Shown here in pieces: positions 51,605 through 63,954 of a stretch of 64,000 bases of DNA. Both the position numbers and the translations under genes were made by a program. The notes beneath the pieces were generated by a model. That model made no database searches, was not told the DNA's origin, and was given only the letters and a program-made list of their open reading frames with translations. This DNA is from Talpa occidentalis (Eukaryota; Chordata; Mammalia; Eulipotyphla; Talpidae): contig NW_023602073.1 in assembly GCF_014898055.3 (NCBI RefSeq), positions 84,548,678 through 84,612,677 on the forward strand, read 5' to 3'. Position 1 is the first letter of the stretch. Every line of letters starts with the position of its first letter.

Positions 51605-52549
51605 TAGCAATGGCAAACACCGCCACCCCCCTCCCTCCCTTGCGCGCAGCCAGGGTCTTCGCGCTGCTCTAGGATTGGAGAGTTTGCTCCAGGGCGCTTT
51701 CTTCATCTGCTGCGTGCCAATAGCAGGGCAAGGAGCAATCTCTCTCTCACCTCCACAGTGCGTGGGTGTGAAGTGAATTAGGGGAAAGCGAGAGTGGCTC
51801 TGGGTATCAGTGCTTGGTGGAGCACAGTCGTGTGGCAAACGTTCCAGCTGCATCAAGCGGCTTGGAGTTAGAACCGGTCACCGAGAGGCATTAGGAAAAG
51901 GAGGCAGGGATGCCAGTTCTTACAGATGACTAAGGAGCCGGGAAGGATGCTTCTTGCAAACAATAGCGACACAAAAAGTAACAGTAAAGCACTTAATGGA
52001 GCTGCTGCCGAAAGAGCTGCCTAGGGCGTGGGTGTATGCACAGGAGGGCGAGCTGAGAGAGCTGAAATAAGACTTTTGCCTTAGTACTGTCTTGGTTTTA
52101 GGCTTCTGGAAGGAAAAAAGGGACATGGGATCATCACTTTGCAAAGATCCGTTATGGCTTTGTAGTGGAAGCTTAGTTCTTTCAGCTTTCTTTCATACTG
52201 GGGGGCACCAGAGGAGGGACCCGCTCTGTTAGAAGTTCACAGGTCTGGCTTTCTTTCAGTTTCCTCAAGCTGATGGTGATGTCTGACTGCTTGTGCTTTA
52301 CTATGAAATACTGCTTAAGGCCAGAGGCCACCAGGAGTGTCCGAGGTGGTGGGAGACTTAGTCAGTGGTAACTTGCAACAAGTCCTTTACCATGTAAGTT
52401 TACAGTTCGTGGTGGTGGGGGAGGGGGGTAGAGAAGCCGGTGTCCTGGGCGCTCCAAGCCCTCTAGGATTTTTCTCCCAGACACTGGCAGCTGCCACCAC
52501 CACTCCGAGACTTCGCAGTTTTATGACTTTCTCGGACTTAAATGGAAAT
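51605..52549. other. Repeat-free promoter shoulder, no gene seen
   Basis: This is moderately GC-rich, apparently unique sequence between the TATA-like site and the CpG island. I see no recognised repeat and no supported coding exon. Short open frames on both strands show no recognisable domain. Confidence 0.4.
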
Positions 52550-53297
52550 TTCTTGACGGAGTGAATCCGGCTCGCTCTCCCCGACTTCGAGCGGCTGTCA
52601 GGCGGTGCCCGGGTGCAGCTCCTGACTACCGAGGGGCCACTTGGGAGTCTTATGCCCTGCCCACACTCCACCCCCGGGCGGGAAGATGTCCAGTTACTCG
52701 CGGACTTGCTGTCTGATGCTGGGATGGAAAGTCACAGCCCGCAAGCCGGAGTGAGTCGCGGGGAGATGCCCGGTCCCCGCCTCGCCAGGGTGGCGGTGGC
52801 GCCCCGCGGGTCTGCACACTGAACTGCCCAGGACTCGCCAGCTGCGCGGGAGCCCGGGCGCCCACACCCAGACTGCCCGCTCGGGGACTGGTTGGTACCT
52901 GAAGGGCAGGGCAGGGCCGCGCCCGCTCACACCCCTCGCGGGAGGATGGCAGGACCCGGCCGGGCGCGAGAGAGCAGCGCCCCTCATCCCCTGTTTCTTC
53001 TCCTGGCACGAGGCTGACTTAACCTTCCGGACCGCTTCACAGCCGCAGGGGGAGCCGACCCAAACTCGCGCCTGGGAGAGGGGCTCCGGAGCCGGGCCCC
53101 CTCCGGGGGAGCAGGGCAGGCGCAGTCTGGGCGTGGAGCGCGAAGGGGGAGCAGCCAGGGGGAGCGGGGGGCTGGGTGTGCGCGCGTAGGAGCGCGCCTC
53201 AGAGCGCTCGGCACTCCCCCGCCCCAACCCGGGGCACTTCGGAAGGAGGGAGCCGTAGCCGCGGAAATAAGAGAGGGCAAGAGAAACCCTCTCAAAG

Positions 53298-53305
53298 TGA
53301 CGTCC
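53298..53305 (+). promoter_or_regulatory. CRE-like site
   Basis: TGACGTCC differs from the full CREB/ATF palindrome TGACGTCA at the last base. It lies 274 bases upstream of the KCNQ5 ATG in the CpG island. This is a motif match only. Confidence 0.3.
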
Positions 53306-53381
53306 CTGACAGGTCCCGATTTCGATTTCGAAGCTAAGGGCTGGCAGAAATTGGGACTCCGGTGCCTCCTCCGCGCGCCGT

Positions 53382-53405
53382 CCCCCCGCCCCCGCCCCGC
53401 GCCCC
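53382..53405 (-). promoter_or_regulatory. G-quadruplex motif on the minus strand in the KCNQ5 5' region
   Basis: The plus strand reads C6-G-C5-G-C4-GCG-C4. The minus strand therefore has four G runs of 4 to 6 with loops of 3, 1 and 1 bases, which fits the classical quadruplex pattern. The plus strand could form an i-motif. It lies about 170 bases upstream of the main ATG. Confidence 0.6.
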
Positions 53406-53510
53406 GGGAGGCTCGCCGCCCGCTCGCCCGCTCCCCGCCCGGGACTCGGAGGTCGCGGGCCGGCGGGCGCCCCGTCGGCCGCGGCTTCCTCTCGAAAGCC
53501 GCCGGCGCGC

Positions 53511-53971
<461 letters not shown>

Positions 53972-54074
53972 TGAGTACCCGCGACCCCCGCGGACCCCCG
54001 GCCACGCCCGCTCCGGGGGCCGGTGCGCCTGGCCCCCCAGGTTCTCGCTGTGCCCTTTCCGTGGCGGGGCCTGG

Positions 54075-54138
54075 GCGCGCGCGCGCACACACACACACAC
54101 TCACACACACTCACACACTCACACTTGCGCGCGCACAC
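54075..54138. repeat. GC/CA alternating purine-pyrimidine tract (possible Z-DNA)
   Basis: A GCGCGCGCGC run passes into CACACA repeats with TCACAC interruptions and returns to GCGCGCGCACACG. Nearly the whole stretch alternates purine and pyrimidine, the pattern that favours left-handed DNA. It sits about 105 bases inside KCNQ5 intron 1, where transcription would supply negative supercoiling. Confidence 0.7.
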
Positions 54139-54816
54139 GTGGTGGCTTTTATTTCTTTGCACGTGTTTTGGGGCTTCCTCCGAGAGCCTTCCACCTCCCT
54201 CAGCTCCCCCTGCCCCAGCTCCCCAGACCGAACCTTCGCCCCGGCTCGCCAAACGTGCTGCCCGGCAGCTTCAGGCGCCGCGGGCGAGAGCGGGCCAGAC
54301 GGGGGACACAGGCTGCGCGGATAATGGGGAGTGATTAGGTCCCGAGACGCGTAAACTTTAACCGAACGGGGCGCCCGGGAGCTGGGAAGGCGAGGGGAGA
54401 CGCGCGGGTGTGAGGCTGCTGCGCGCGCGGAGGTGCCGGCGCGCTGGGACGGGGCGGGGAGGCCGGGGCAGACCGCGGGGTGCTCGGTGCCGGGGGCGGA
54501 GCTGAGGAAGCTGCTACTTGGTGGGGTGAGCGGCTGACTGGGTTTTGAGAGTGCCCGGAAACACGCCTCGCCGCCACCCCAGCCACCGGCAACGGAAAAT
54601 CTGTCCGCGCACGAAGCTTTTCCTGCCACGAAGGTGGCCGCGGTCTCTCAGCCGCGAGCAGGGCCAGGGGAGGCGACGCTCCAGAGGAAAGCGGGGGCCA
54701 GCGGGGCGTCTGGGGTGTAGCGGCGCGGGCTGGGGTGCGGTGCAGACGCGCCCTTGAGCCGCCCGGGACAGTGATCAGGCAGCGGGTTAAGTAGGCATTT
54801 GTGGCGCTGAGTCAAA

Positions 54817-54832
54817 GTGTGTGTGTGTGTGT
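54817..54832 (+). repeat. (GT)8 microsatellite
   Basis: Eight GT units at the right edge of the CpG island. Confidence 0.9.
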
Positions 54833-54838
54833 TAAGTA

Positions 54839-57149
54839 AGGCTTCGCCATCTAGCAGAGAATGCTTAATGAGAAAATGATTGGAAGCAAATGTTTATTTT
54901 CCCCTTAGGCATTAAAAACCTTTCAGTGGCTTTAAAGTTTACTACTGTTTTTCCCACAACGTCCATTCATTCAGTCTCTTGTTAGAGACAGGTTAATCTG
55001 GACATTTTTAGGTAGTGTTTATGCTGTATGCCCTGACTATAGTTAGGTGTTTTTTTCTTCTTCTCATTTTTCTCTTCTGAGTTCTTTCCTTCTGCGTCTT
55101 TACGTTCAAATGAAATATAAATACGTCAGCCTTAGGAGACCTGTAGAGGAAGTAGCGGGCACTTATGGATACATTCCTTGTTTCCTAGTAAATAGGTTTT
55201 AAACATGTGAGTTAGGTTTCTTTTCAAATGAGGCATGCTATCCAAACAGCTCTCACCTGACTTTTTTTTTTTTTTTTTTTTAAATACCGTGGAAGAAGGG
55301 TTTGATTTTGTAAATAGGTGAACCTGGAATTTGACCACTGTAGGAGTCAGGAAATTGGTAGAGTCTACAATCTGCGGGGCTCTGGTGTCTGGAAAATTTT
55401 ACAGTCTCAGATTGATGTGAACATGTAGCATTAGGTAGAATGTTCCAGCCAACTTTCCATCTTACAATGTACACAGGGAGAACGTTGTCTTACCTCATTA
55501 TTTTAGCAAAAAGCATAACTTTTATTATTCACTTATGAAAGATTCACATTGATGTAGATGTGGTTACTGTAATAAATGCTAGATAAAGAGAAACACTACT
55601 GACACTGTTCATGTGCATCCCCTCTGAGTTGACATATAATTAATTCTATTTCCTAATCAACCTGGTACATTATTTTGGCCAGTCTGAATCTACTGAAACA
55701 TTTAGCAATAATGATTTGTACCCACTGTGGCAGCAGTGGGTAATTTTTTTATTGTATGGGTAATTTTTTTTTTTTTAGAAGAGTATGCTCAGAATAGTCA
55801 TAGCTTTTGGATTTACAATTCATACCATTTATGGCCTTTAATTTTTGGTCAGTTATGCATTGTATATTCAGAGAGGACTAGAGACACATTCTTGGTTGGT
55901 GTTCCTATTTTGCATCTTCTGTGTTATCCTTGAACATGACATAAGACTTTATATTGTAGTATGTTTTCCCAATAGGTTGGTGTTTAACAAGTTTTTGTGA
56001 CCTTACAGAATTTTAAAATTTTTGGAGTTTGGGATTTGAATAATTCTCTAGATTATAATTATCAATGTCTTTAATGGTAAATAAAAAATAAATCACATAA
56101 CTATCAGTATGTGCTTAAGTGAAATTATGTATTACACACATTAGACTTTGAAACTGTAATGCTTCAGCAATTAGATAGGGGTGCTAGAGCCACATTAGCT
56201 CAAAGAGGGACTGGATAGTGTCATCTGAAAGGATTCTTCACAACTATAGCTGATCCTGGGGGACAGGCCATCTTTGGCAATTGCTGCTCATGGTTTTAAT
56301 GAACTTTAGCATAGCTGTACTTTATCTATTAAATTAAAAAAAAAACAAAGTTATTTTCAATTGTAAGTCTAACAAGACCTTAATGCTAGAGGGAATTATA
56401 AGAAAATAATTTTTAGAGCAATGTAACTAATTCCCTGCCATCCTGGGAATCCCCAAATCTTACTTTAATAACTATTTTTGTAGCACATTAAGGTTCTTGC
56501 CAAGAGCAAGTGTACTGTGATTAATGAGGTACTTCAGGGATGGATTTACTTGGTCAACCTGTGTTTATACTGCCAGGAAACAAGAAAAGTACATTTAAAG
56601 TTATGTTTCAGGTAAAGAAACATTTCTGATAAGCAAAAATGATTATTATAATGGTATAAAATGTGATTTTAAGTGTTTCTAGCCTATTGGTGAAATACTA
56701 GCAAGAGCAAGCGATAACCTACTTAAGATATTTTCATCCAATCTTTATAAATTGGTGAAGACTAGTAGTTCTTGTTCTTACAGTTCTTAGGGGATTTATC
56801 AGGCAGCCTTGATTCCTGTCCTCACCTGTTCTTTAGTTTACTAGATGAGCTTTTCAAAATGAGGTGACATACTTCTTTGAATATTGTTTTTCCATTATTC
56901 CCCCTCCTTTAGGAAAAAAATGGGAAGAATAATGGTGGTAGTAAGAGGAGCACTTGATGAGATTCCATATATAAATTTTTGCCAGGACAACAAATGTGGT
57001 TCAGAGAAAGAGCACAGGAAACAGTGTAGCAGATACAAGTAACTCATCAGTTTGTCCAATATAGCTTTGCCTAGTATAGTACCATGGATTGGAATTTTTA
57101 GATATTTTAAACTAGAAACATAGTGCACTCACCCAAAGTAGGAACCTGG
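54839..57149. other. KCNQ5 intron 1, unassigned stretch
   Basis: AT-rich intronic sequence with a T21 run. I see no recognisable repeat body, exon or RNA gene. Confidence 0.4.
55262..55282 (+). repeat. T21 run
   Basis: A homopolymer in KCNQ5 intron 1. I see no SINE or L1 body next to it. Confidence 0.9.
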
Positions 57150-57480
57150 AAGTCATCCTTGACTCCTTAATCTCCTTGCTCACATTGGCCATCCAAATGA
57201 TTGTTAAGTTCTCTGTGTTCACTTTAGAGGTTTTTCAGGTATCTTCCCTTCTCTCCTTTGCTGCTGATACTGTCCTTCTGTCTTTCTGGATATCTTTCCA
57301 TTTGGATTATTTGTAACATTCTCCTGCTTAATCACCTAGCTTCTGTTTTCAGTCTTCCAGCTCTCTGCTCTTAAAATACAAATCTTACATCATTTCCCCT
57401 TTCTTAACTGTTTCCATGACTCTTCACCATCTACTCATTCATTCATTTATCCATCTGCAACATTTGAGTTTCTCCTGCCA
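57150..57480 (+). repeat. L2 LINE fragment in KCNQ5 intron 1
   Basis: GGAAGTCATCCTTGACTCCT, CTCCTGCTTAATCACCTAGC and TTCCATGACTCTTCACCATC match the middle L2 segment. Confidence 0.65.
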
Positions 57481-57954
57481 ATTCTCTAATAAATAAGGCT
57501 AAGGCCTCCACTCTCAGAGAGGAAAAGATTCCAGCACCAGATGAAGGGTAGGTTTGTGATCAAGTGTGAAACAATGTATCGGTGCTATCACAGAAGTACA
57601 AAGTTGAAGAGAAAAGGAAGTGGAAATGAAGGTAGAAAGGTCACAGACTTCAAAGAACTAGTGAGGCATGAACTGAGTTTTGACAAATGAGTAGTTAATT
57701 TTGAGATGAGAAAAGCAAGGGTGAATGAACAATATTTGCTTGGGCAGAGATAGGGAATTGTAAATCAATACATTCATTTTAGGTACTGATACATATCAAT
57801 ATTTGCAGGACAAAGATGGCCATAGGTAAAGAGGGCAGGTCAAAAAGCACACAAACCTGATTGGATATTCTCAGATGCTAACCATGGAATTTAGTCTTTA
57901 TCTTGTAATAATAATGGTCATTGAATGGTGATGATCAGAGGAATGATGCAATTT

Positions 57955-58245
57955 TTTTTAAGATTTATTTATTTATGCATACAAGAACTGGGGTATAGGC
58001 CAGAAGTGCGGGGGGGTGGGTGGGTGGTGGTGGTGAGAGAATTCACCAGAGACAGAGTGGGGAACAGAACAGGTGGACTGACTGAAATGCACAGCTGAGG
58101 GGAGCAGTGGACAAGACAGGAGAGGTCTGCTTCGCCATGTGGGTCACCTCCCTCGTGCTTGTGGGTTATCAAACTCGTGCTGCAGTGGCTGCTGATAGCT
58201 TCATAGTGCTGTGCCTTAATCCCTTGCACCACCAGGGAGGCCCCA
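57955..58245 (-). mobile_element. tRNA-derived SINE in KCNQ5 intron 1
   Basis: Minus-strand copy with an expanded GGGTGGGTGG segment near its tail. GAATGATGCAATTT is duplicated at 57941-57954 and 58246-58259. Confidence 0.92.
58010..58024 (+). repeat. G-quadruplex motif inside a SINE
   Basis: A G7 run followed by TGGGTGGG can supply four GGG runs with single-base loops. GGTGGTGGTG follows it. Other copies of this SINE lack the expansion. Confidence 0.75.
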
Positions 58246-59277
58246 GAATGATGCAATTTAAACAACTTTTGGGAAAGATCTGTCTTTCGTTAGTTGGGTA
58301 ATGAACCAGAGGTGCAAAATGGAGTCACAATAGCTTGTAAAGAGATGATACCAACTGTCCAACTTTTTCTTTCATTCTCATATTCTTGTATTCATAAATT
58401 TATTTCCTGAATGTCTTTTTGGACTCTATTGTGTGCCATGGACTAGAAAGATGAGAGATGATTATTTAAGGAACTAAGGCAGTAACTATAGGGAGGAGGA
58501 GTAGATTAATTAGAAAAATATTAAGGAGGTGTAACTGGCAGATTTTCTTTCCATCAGACTGATGTTCAGTATGAGAAGAGCGATTTTGACTGGGTGGTTT
58601 GGGGAATGGAAGTATTATTCCTTCATATACAGGGCAAAGCAATATAAGTTCAGATTTGGACTTTTTGAGTTTCAGGTGTTGTAAAACACTTAGGCGGAGC
58701 TTGTAGGTAGTAAGAACAAAATACTAACTGAGGCATACTCCATCTTTTCCAATTGTATCTTGGATTCACAGCCAGAATCATCTCTGGCAGTTACAGAGCA
58801 TTCATTAAGCTAATTTTTAATGAACGAATCCATTTAAATATGTAGAACTTAATCTAGAAGTCTGGATACTTATATTTGGAAGCCTTTGGCAGTGGTGGTT
58901 AAAGCAATGAATAGAACCCTTGAGGTAGCCTGGAAATGCACCATACAATGAGGATTTCATATGGTGGAGGTCAGAGCCTGGGGAACACCATCATCAAGCT
59001 GCGGTTGGAAGAATAAAGAGCCTGAAGAAAAACCTGGGTAAATATGACAAAATAACTACAAGTTCAAGGAAAGAGGCAGCAGACCTTATTTTCATAAAAT
59101 CAAAGGAAGGAAGATGTATGCAGGATGGAGGTATGGCTAGCTGTTTCCAGGGCTGCAGAAAAACCTAGAAAAATGTGTTAATTTTAATTAGATTGGTCAT
59201 GGAGGAGGTTGCTGCTGACCTTTGCAATAGCAGCTTCAGTGTATTCACGAGGGTTGTAAATGTGATATAAGTGGACT

Positions 59278-59866
59278 TGCAACAGGGTGGCCCCCAGGAA
59301 AGGGGAAGATTCCAGGTTTCCTGCCCCACCCAAGGGAGGGTGGAGCTGAGCAGAGAGAGACGAAGCTGCAGAGGAGACTGAGGGAGGAAGGAAGGAAGCA
59401 GGATAGAGCCAGAAGGAGACCTGGAGGAGGCACATGGAGCAGAGAGACACGTGAAGAAACTGTGCTTGCCTTTTGGTCATGGACTGGGTGACACAGATGT
59501 GGGTGAAAGACCATAGGGAGGCGACAATGGCAGTTTTTGTCTTGATTTTGATTTTGCTCTTTTCCCTCCAGACTTGTCTGCTTGTTTCTGATCCTGTTCT
59601 GTGGGTCCCCACTGCAAGATGCTTTAGACTTGTGGCAGGCTTTGGGGCCTTGCTCTGGGCCAGTCCCATTTGGATGGACTTTTACCTATGAGGGGACGGG
59701 TAACTTTGGGTGCTTGATTTAGAAACTATATTATTTGCCTTTCCTTTATTGTTTCCTAATTGTATTAAAGTTCCTTCCCATTAAAGTCTCATTTGTTTTG
59801 TGTTGATGTGGTGGATGGCAGAACCTATTTAGAGAAGGCAGGTTTGCGGGGCCCTGCCCTGTAACA
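59278..59866 (+). mobile_element. LTR-like element in KCNQ5 intron 1
   Basis: The 589-base segment begins TGCAACAGGG and ends CCCTGTAACA, inverted termini matching at 8 of 10 positions. GACT flanks both sides (59274-59277 and 59867-59870), the 4-base duplication usual for gammaretrovirus-type insertions. ATTAAA-type signals near 59755-59785 could be the polyadenylation site. The 3' end abuts L2 sequence. No coding remnants are present. The 4-base duplication could arise by chance, so this is a moderately supported solo LTR. Confidence 0.55.
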
Positions 59867-59904
59867 GACTGAGGAGTGGTTGAGGGTTGGGAAGCATAAG
59901 GCAA

Positions 59905-60390
59905 TAGTGTTAAGTTAAATTCCGAGTTCCTTGGAGTAGGTTACAAGACCCTTCATGACATGGTTTCTGCCCATCTTTCTTGCCTCATCTCTAACCCTGC
60001 ACCCTAACTTAATGAACTGCTCCATTCCATGACTGGCCACCATGCTTTTGCTCATGCTGGTCTCTTGGACTCTTTCTACTCCTTGCACCCTGGCTATCCA
60101 TTTCTACTGTTTCTTCAAACAGAATTCAAGCATCACTTCCTCTTGGACATACCTTTCTCCTTCCCTCCCAGAATGATTTAGGTGTCCCTGTCTTGGATTC
60201 CAGTGGCATTCTGGAAATATCATTGTAATGGTGCTTGCCCCACTGTGTTATTATAGTTTACTTGATCTGTTGCTCCTACAAGAGGGTGAACTTCCTTCAC
60301 AAAAAATCTGCTTATCTCTGTCTCAAGCAAATAGCAAAGTGCCTTGTATCTAGCAGACCTTCAATATATGTTTGCTTAGTGGTAAGTATA
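59905..60390 (+). repeat. L2 LINE 3' end in KCNQ5 intron 1
   Basis: CAAGACCCTTCATGACATGG, CATGCTTTTGCTCATGCTGG and CAAAGTGCCTTGTATCTAGC match the last part of L2. The LTR-like element ends just before it. Confidence 0.8.
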
Positions 60391-60425
60391 TACTTTTTCC
60401 TTGGAAGCTTCATAGTAAGCCAAAG

Positions 60426-60448
60426 TTTTTTTTTTTTTTTTTTTTTTT
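60426..60448 (+). repeat. T23 run
   Basis: A homopolymer between the L2 3' end and the MIR-like fragment in KCNQ5 intron 1. Confidence 0.9.
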
Positions 60449-60479
60449 CCAGAAGTAAGATACCTGGGATTCATTTAGA

Positions 60480-60620
60480 GGGAAAAGGTACAGGGCTAGA
60501 AGTAGGAGACTAACTGCCTTATTCTCAAATTTCCCATGAATTAGCTTTGTGACTTGAAATAAATCATTTCGCCCTTCGGGTTCTCTGAATCTTTTTCTCT
60601 TAAAATGTCACAGTAGTGTC
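60480..60620 (+). repeat. MIR-like SINE
   Basis: GAATTAGCTTTGTGACTTGA and CGGGTTCTCTGAATCTTTTT fit the MIR middle part weakly. Confidence 0.45.
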
Positions 60621-61891
60621 TGTGATCCATCCAAGATGGTGAAAAATACTGTGGATAGTCTAAAATACTATCTTATAGAGGAGGAGTGTTTGCAATAAAG
60701 AAATGATATGAATCTTCCTCATCACTGAGCTCCAGGACTACCTCCTAAATTGGTCACTTTAACTTTACTGCTAACTCTAGTGAGGTCTGTAAGCCACATG
60801 GTAGCCAAAATGATCTTTCTAAGGACATAAGTAGATTAGATCTCTGCTCTTCTTGTTGGTGGGTGGGGGAGGGGGAATCTGTTTATTGTCTGTTACACCC
60901 AATTCTTTCAAAGCAAGGGCTCTTATCTTATTCTCTGCTATATTACCAGTGCCTAGAAAAGTGATTACCACAAAAAGATATTCTATGCTTACAGATTGAT
61001 TCACTTACTGATACCCGAGGTCTCCAAAATATACTTAACTGGTTTCTGGGTGGAAGGTGGAAATTGGTTTGGTTGCTCTTTTGGTTGCTCTCAGTGTCAG
61101 GACTCAATTAGATCTAATGAATGTACATATTTTATTTTGAATTAGGTCAATATCCATAGAAATAAATGCTTGCATTTTATTTTTTTTCCTGCACTCCTTA
61201 AAAAAAATCACTATTTCTCTTAAATGAAGAGAGCCTATACAAGCTGTACTTTGTGCTACTGTATAGTAACATAAAAAATGCTCTATACCCTTCAAATAAA
61301 TCTATGTTAAAGAATTAAATAATGCTATAGAATTTGAGGATCATATTAAAATTAGAAATTTTGCAAAGTGTTAAATATTAAAATATTAGTGTTGGTAATA
61401 TTATGGCCTTAAAGAAATAAAACATAAAAAAGAATATTTTAAAATGGAATGAAGTATTGATACAAGAAACACTATAAACAAGGAAGATAGCCAGAAACCT
61501 TTTGATAACTGCTTGCAAAGAATTGATGCCAGTTTTAATTTTTAATTGCAAATGGCTATTTTGGCTGCTCAGAATGCCAGTGGAGCATGTTTTATCCTAG
61601 CCCAGTGGTGTGAAACAACTTCAGGTGGAATTATTGAAGAGCCACAGCTCATAGTTATGTTAATGATTTGTAGATGTTTCTATTTTAATTTTTTTTTCTT
61701 CAACCACTTGCAGGTATGCTATTTGAAGTTTCATTTGGTTACAACCTGGGATACAGATAGCCACTCAGCTGAATTTTTTTAATAATTGTTGAAATTCTTT
61801 GATGAGTCTCAAGAGTTTCAGTCTATCCATTTGGTGCTTTGCTTTCAGTTTGCCTAAGGAATGACTTTCCTAAATGTCATTGAAATCATCT

Positions 61892-62162
61892 TTTTTATTT
61901 TTTTATTTTAAAGATTTATTTATACAAGAACTGGGGTACAGTCAGAGGTGAGGGAGGGTGAAAGAATTCACCAAAGACAGAGTGGGGAGCAGAACAGGCA
62001 GATGGACCAAAGATGCTGCTGAGGGGAGCAATGGCTGGACAGGAGAGGTCTGCTGGGCCATGTGGATTTCTCCCTGGCCAGCCGGAAATCGAACCGGCTC
62101 TGCAAAGGCTGCGGACAGCTTCATGGCGGGGTGCTTATCCAACTGCACCACAGGGGAGGCCC
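61892..62162 (-). mobile_element. tRNA-derived SINE in KCNQ5 intron 1
   Basis: Minus-strand copy with GGAAATCGAACCGGCTC in the B-box region. The flanking repeat GAAATCATCT (61882-61891) has one mismatch against GAGATCATCT (62163-62172). Confidence 0.88.
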
Positions 62163-62689
62163 GAGATCATCTGTTTTTAAACCTAAAAATAGGTTGAGCT
62201 TTTTCCATTCTATATCTGTATCTGATCTATATCTGTCTGCCTATACACACAGATATAGGTCCATACACACACACAACATATAACTATATATACTGTATCC
62301 AGTAGCAGAGAAGTTATTAATGCAAATATTTACACTTACCTTGTTCAGCTGCTCTAAAGGTAAAAAGACATTTGAATAAAATGCAATTCAAAAGTGAAAA
62401 TAATCTAAAGTTACTCTTGATAACATGGAGATTATATCATACTTTAAATATCTTAAGTACATGTAAAGAGAAAATTTTATCCTTCTTCAGTTAGTGGCAA
62501 GATGACCTTTTATAGTTATGCTATGATTTTTCCTTTCTTTGTTTAAAGTCAATTCAGTTTAATATTTAATTAAGAGACATTATGTGTACAACTTAATGTG
62601 CTAGATGCTGGTGTTTCAAAACAGGGAATGATGTGGACCTTGACCTCAAGAAAATTCCATTAGGGAACAGATTAGATTTGGATTAAATA

Positions 62690-62800
62690 ATGAACTTTAC
62701 CTTTCTGAATTTGATGACTACATGCAAGTTGTTTCTAATAACACCTACTTAATCTGTAAAATTGGAATAATAATATTATGTCAAGGTTATGTCAAGGTGT
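62690..62800 (+). repeat. MIR-like fragment
   Basis: ACACCTACTTAATCTGTAAA followed by ATTGGAATAATAATA is a MIR-like segment. It is short and uncertain. Confidence 0.35.
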
Positions 62801-63954
62801 TATAATATATAATAATGTGTATGTGCCACACACATACACATACATGCACACATATTTAACCATATTTAGCATAGTGGCTGCTAGTGAAACTAGAGAGAAA
62901 AATAGAGGTAATGTAGTAGAAGGCTGTCTTACTACATCAAAGGTTCAGGATTTTGTCCTGTAAGTCATAGGTAGTCTTTGAGGTAGATGGGGTTTAGGCA
63001 GGTATTAACATCGTTGAATTTCCATTTTAGATTAGTCACTTTGCCAGCTTCATTATGATGACTTGAAGGGGACAATTTGGAGGTAGGAGACCCATTTTGA
63101 AACTGTTGTTCCAAATTATGCAAGAGATAATTGGATTGGAGCAATGGTAGTAAAGAGGGAGAAAAAGTATGGTGATAGTGCTGAAATGTATTAATGAATG
63201 AGTGAATGTTGAAGATGAAGAGGGGCAGATTTATTTTTCCAGATTGCTGGTTTGATAGTTGGATAAACAGTGGACCCATTAACGGATAAAGAATGCAGGT
63301 TGAGCAGTAGGTTGAGGGAGTGTTTGGGGGTTATGAAATGAATTTAACTTTGGAAATGCTAAGCTTTCAGCAACTGTGCAACTCACAACTACACATGTAT
63401 CACAGCTGTGGATGAAGATTTAAAAGACATAAAATTCAAACAAGAATTAAAACCACAAGGATGGCATGTAAAGAAAGAGGGCAGTAGTTCAAAGATGGAA
63501 ACTTGGCAAAACAAAAGTGGAAAGGGAATGTAAAATGTAGTAGACAGCAAGACATAAAGAAAGACTAGACAAAAAGATGATCAGATGGTCATGGAAACTG
63601 AGAATATCAAGAAAGTTTAAAAAAGTAATCGACTATGAATTGTAGACAGTGGTTTAGTAAGATAAGGACCCGCGAGTTCCATTGGCTATGGCAATGTAGA
63701 AGTCTTTAATGTGACCTCACCAAGTTCTCCTTCAGTGAAGTGGTTAGGGGAGAAACCAGAATGCTTTTGAGAAATGTATCAGAAGTGAAGAGTTGAAACA
63801 GGGACTATAGACTATATTCAGTTAGTTTTGGAAGAATATAAGAAGAGAAGTTGAACACTAGCTAGAAGGGTATATCAGACTAAGGAAGAAAACGAGAACA
63901 TAAGCTGTGGGAACATTGAAGGAATAATTACAGTTAAGTCATTTTTCATTTTGA

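Noticed and set aside
59184..59669. 161-codon minus-strand open frame
   Set aside because: It lies mostly inside the LTR-like element, has no recognisable domain and crosses the element border.
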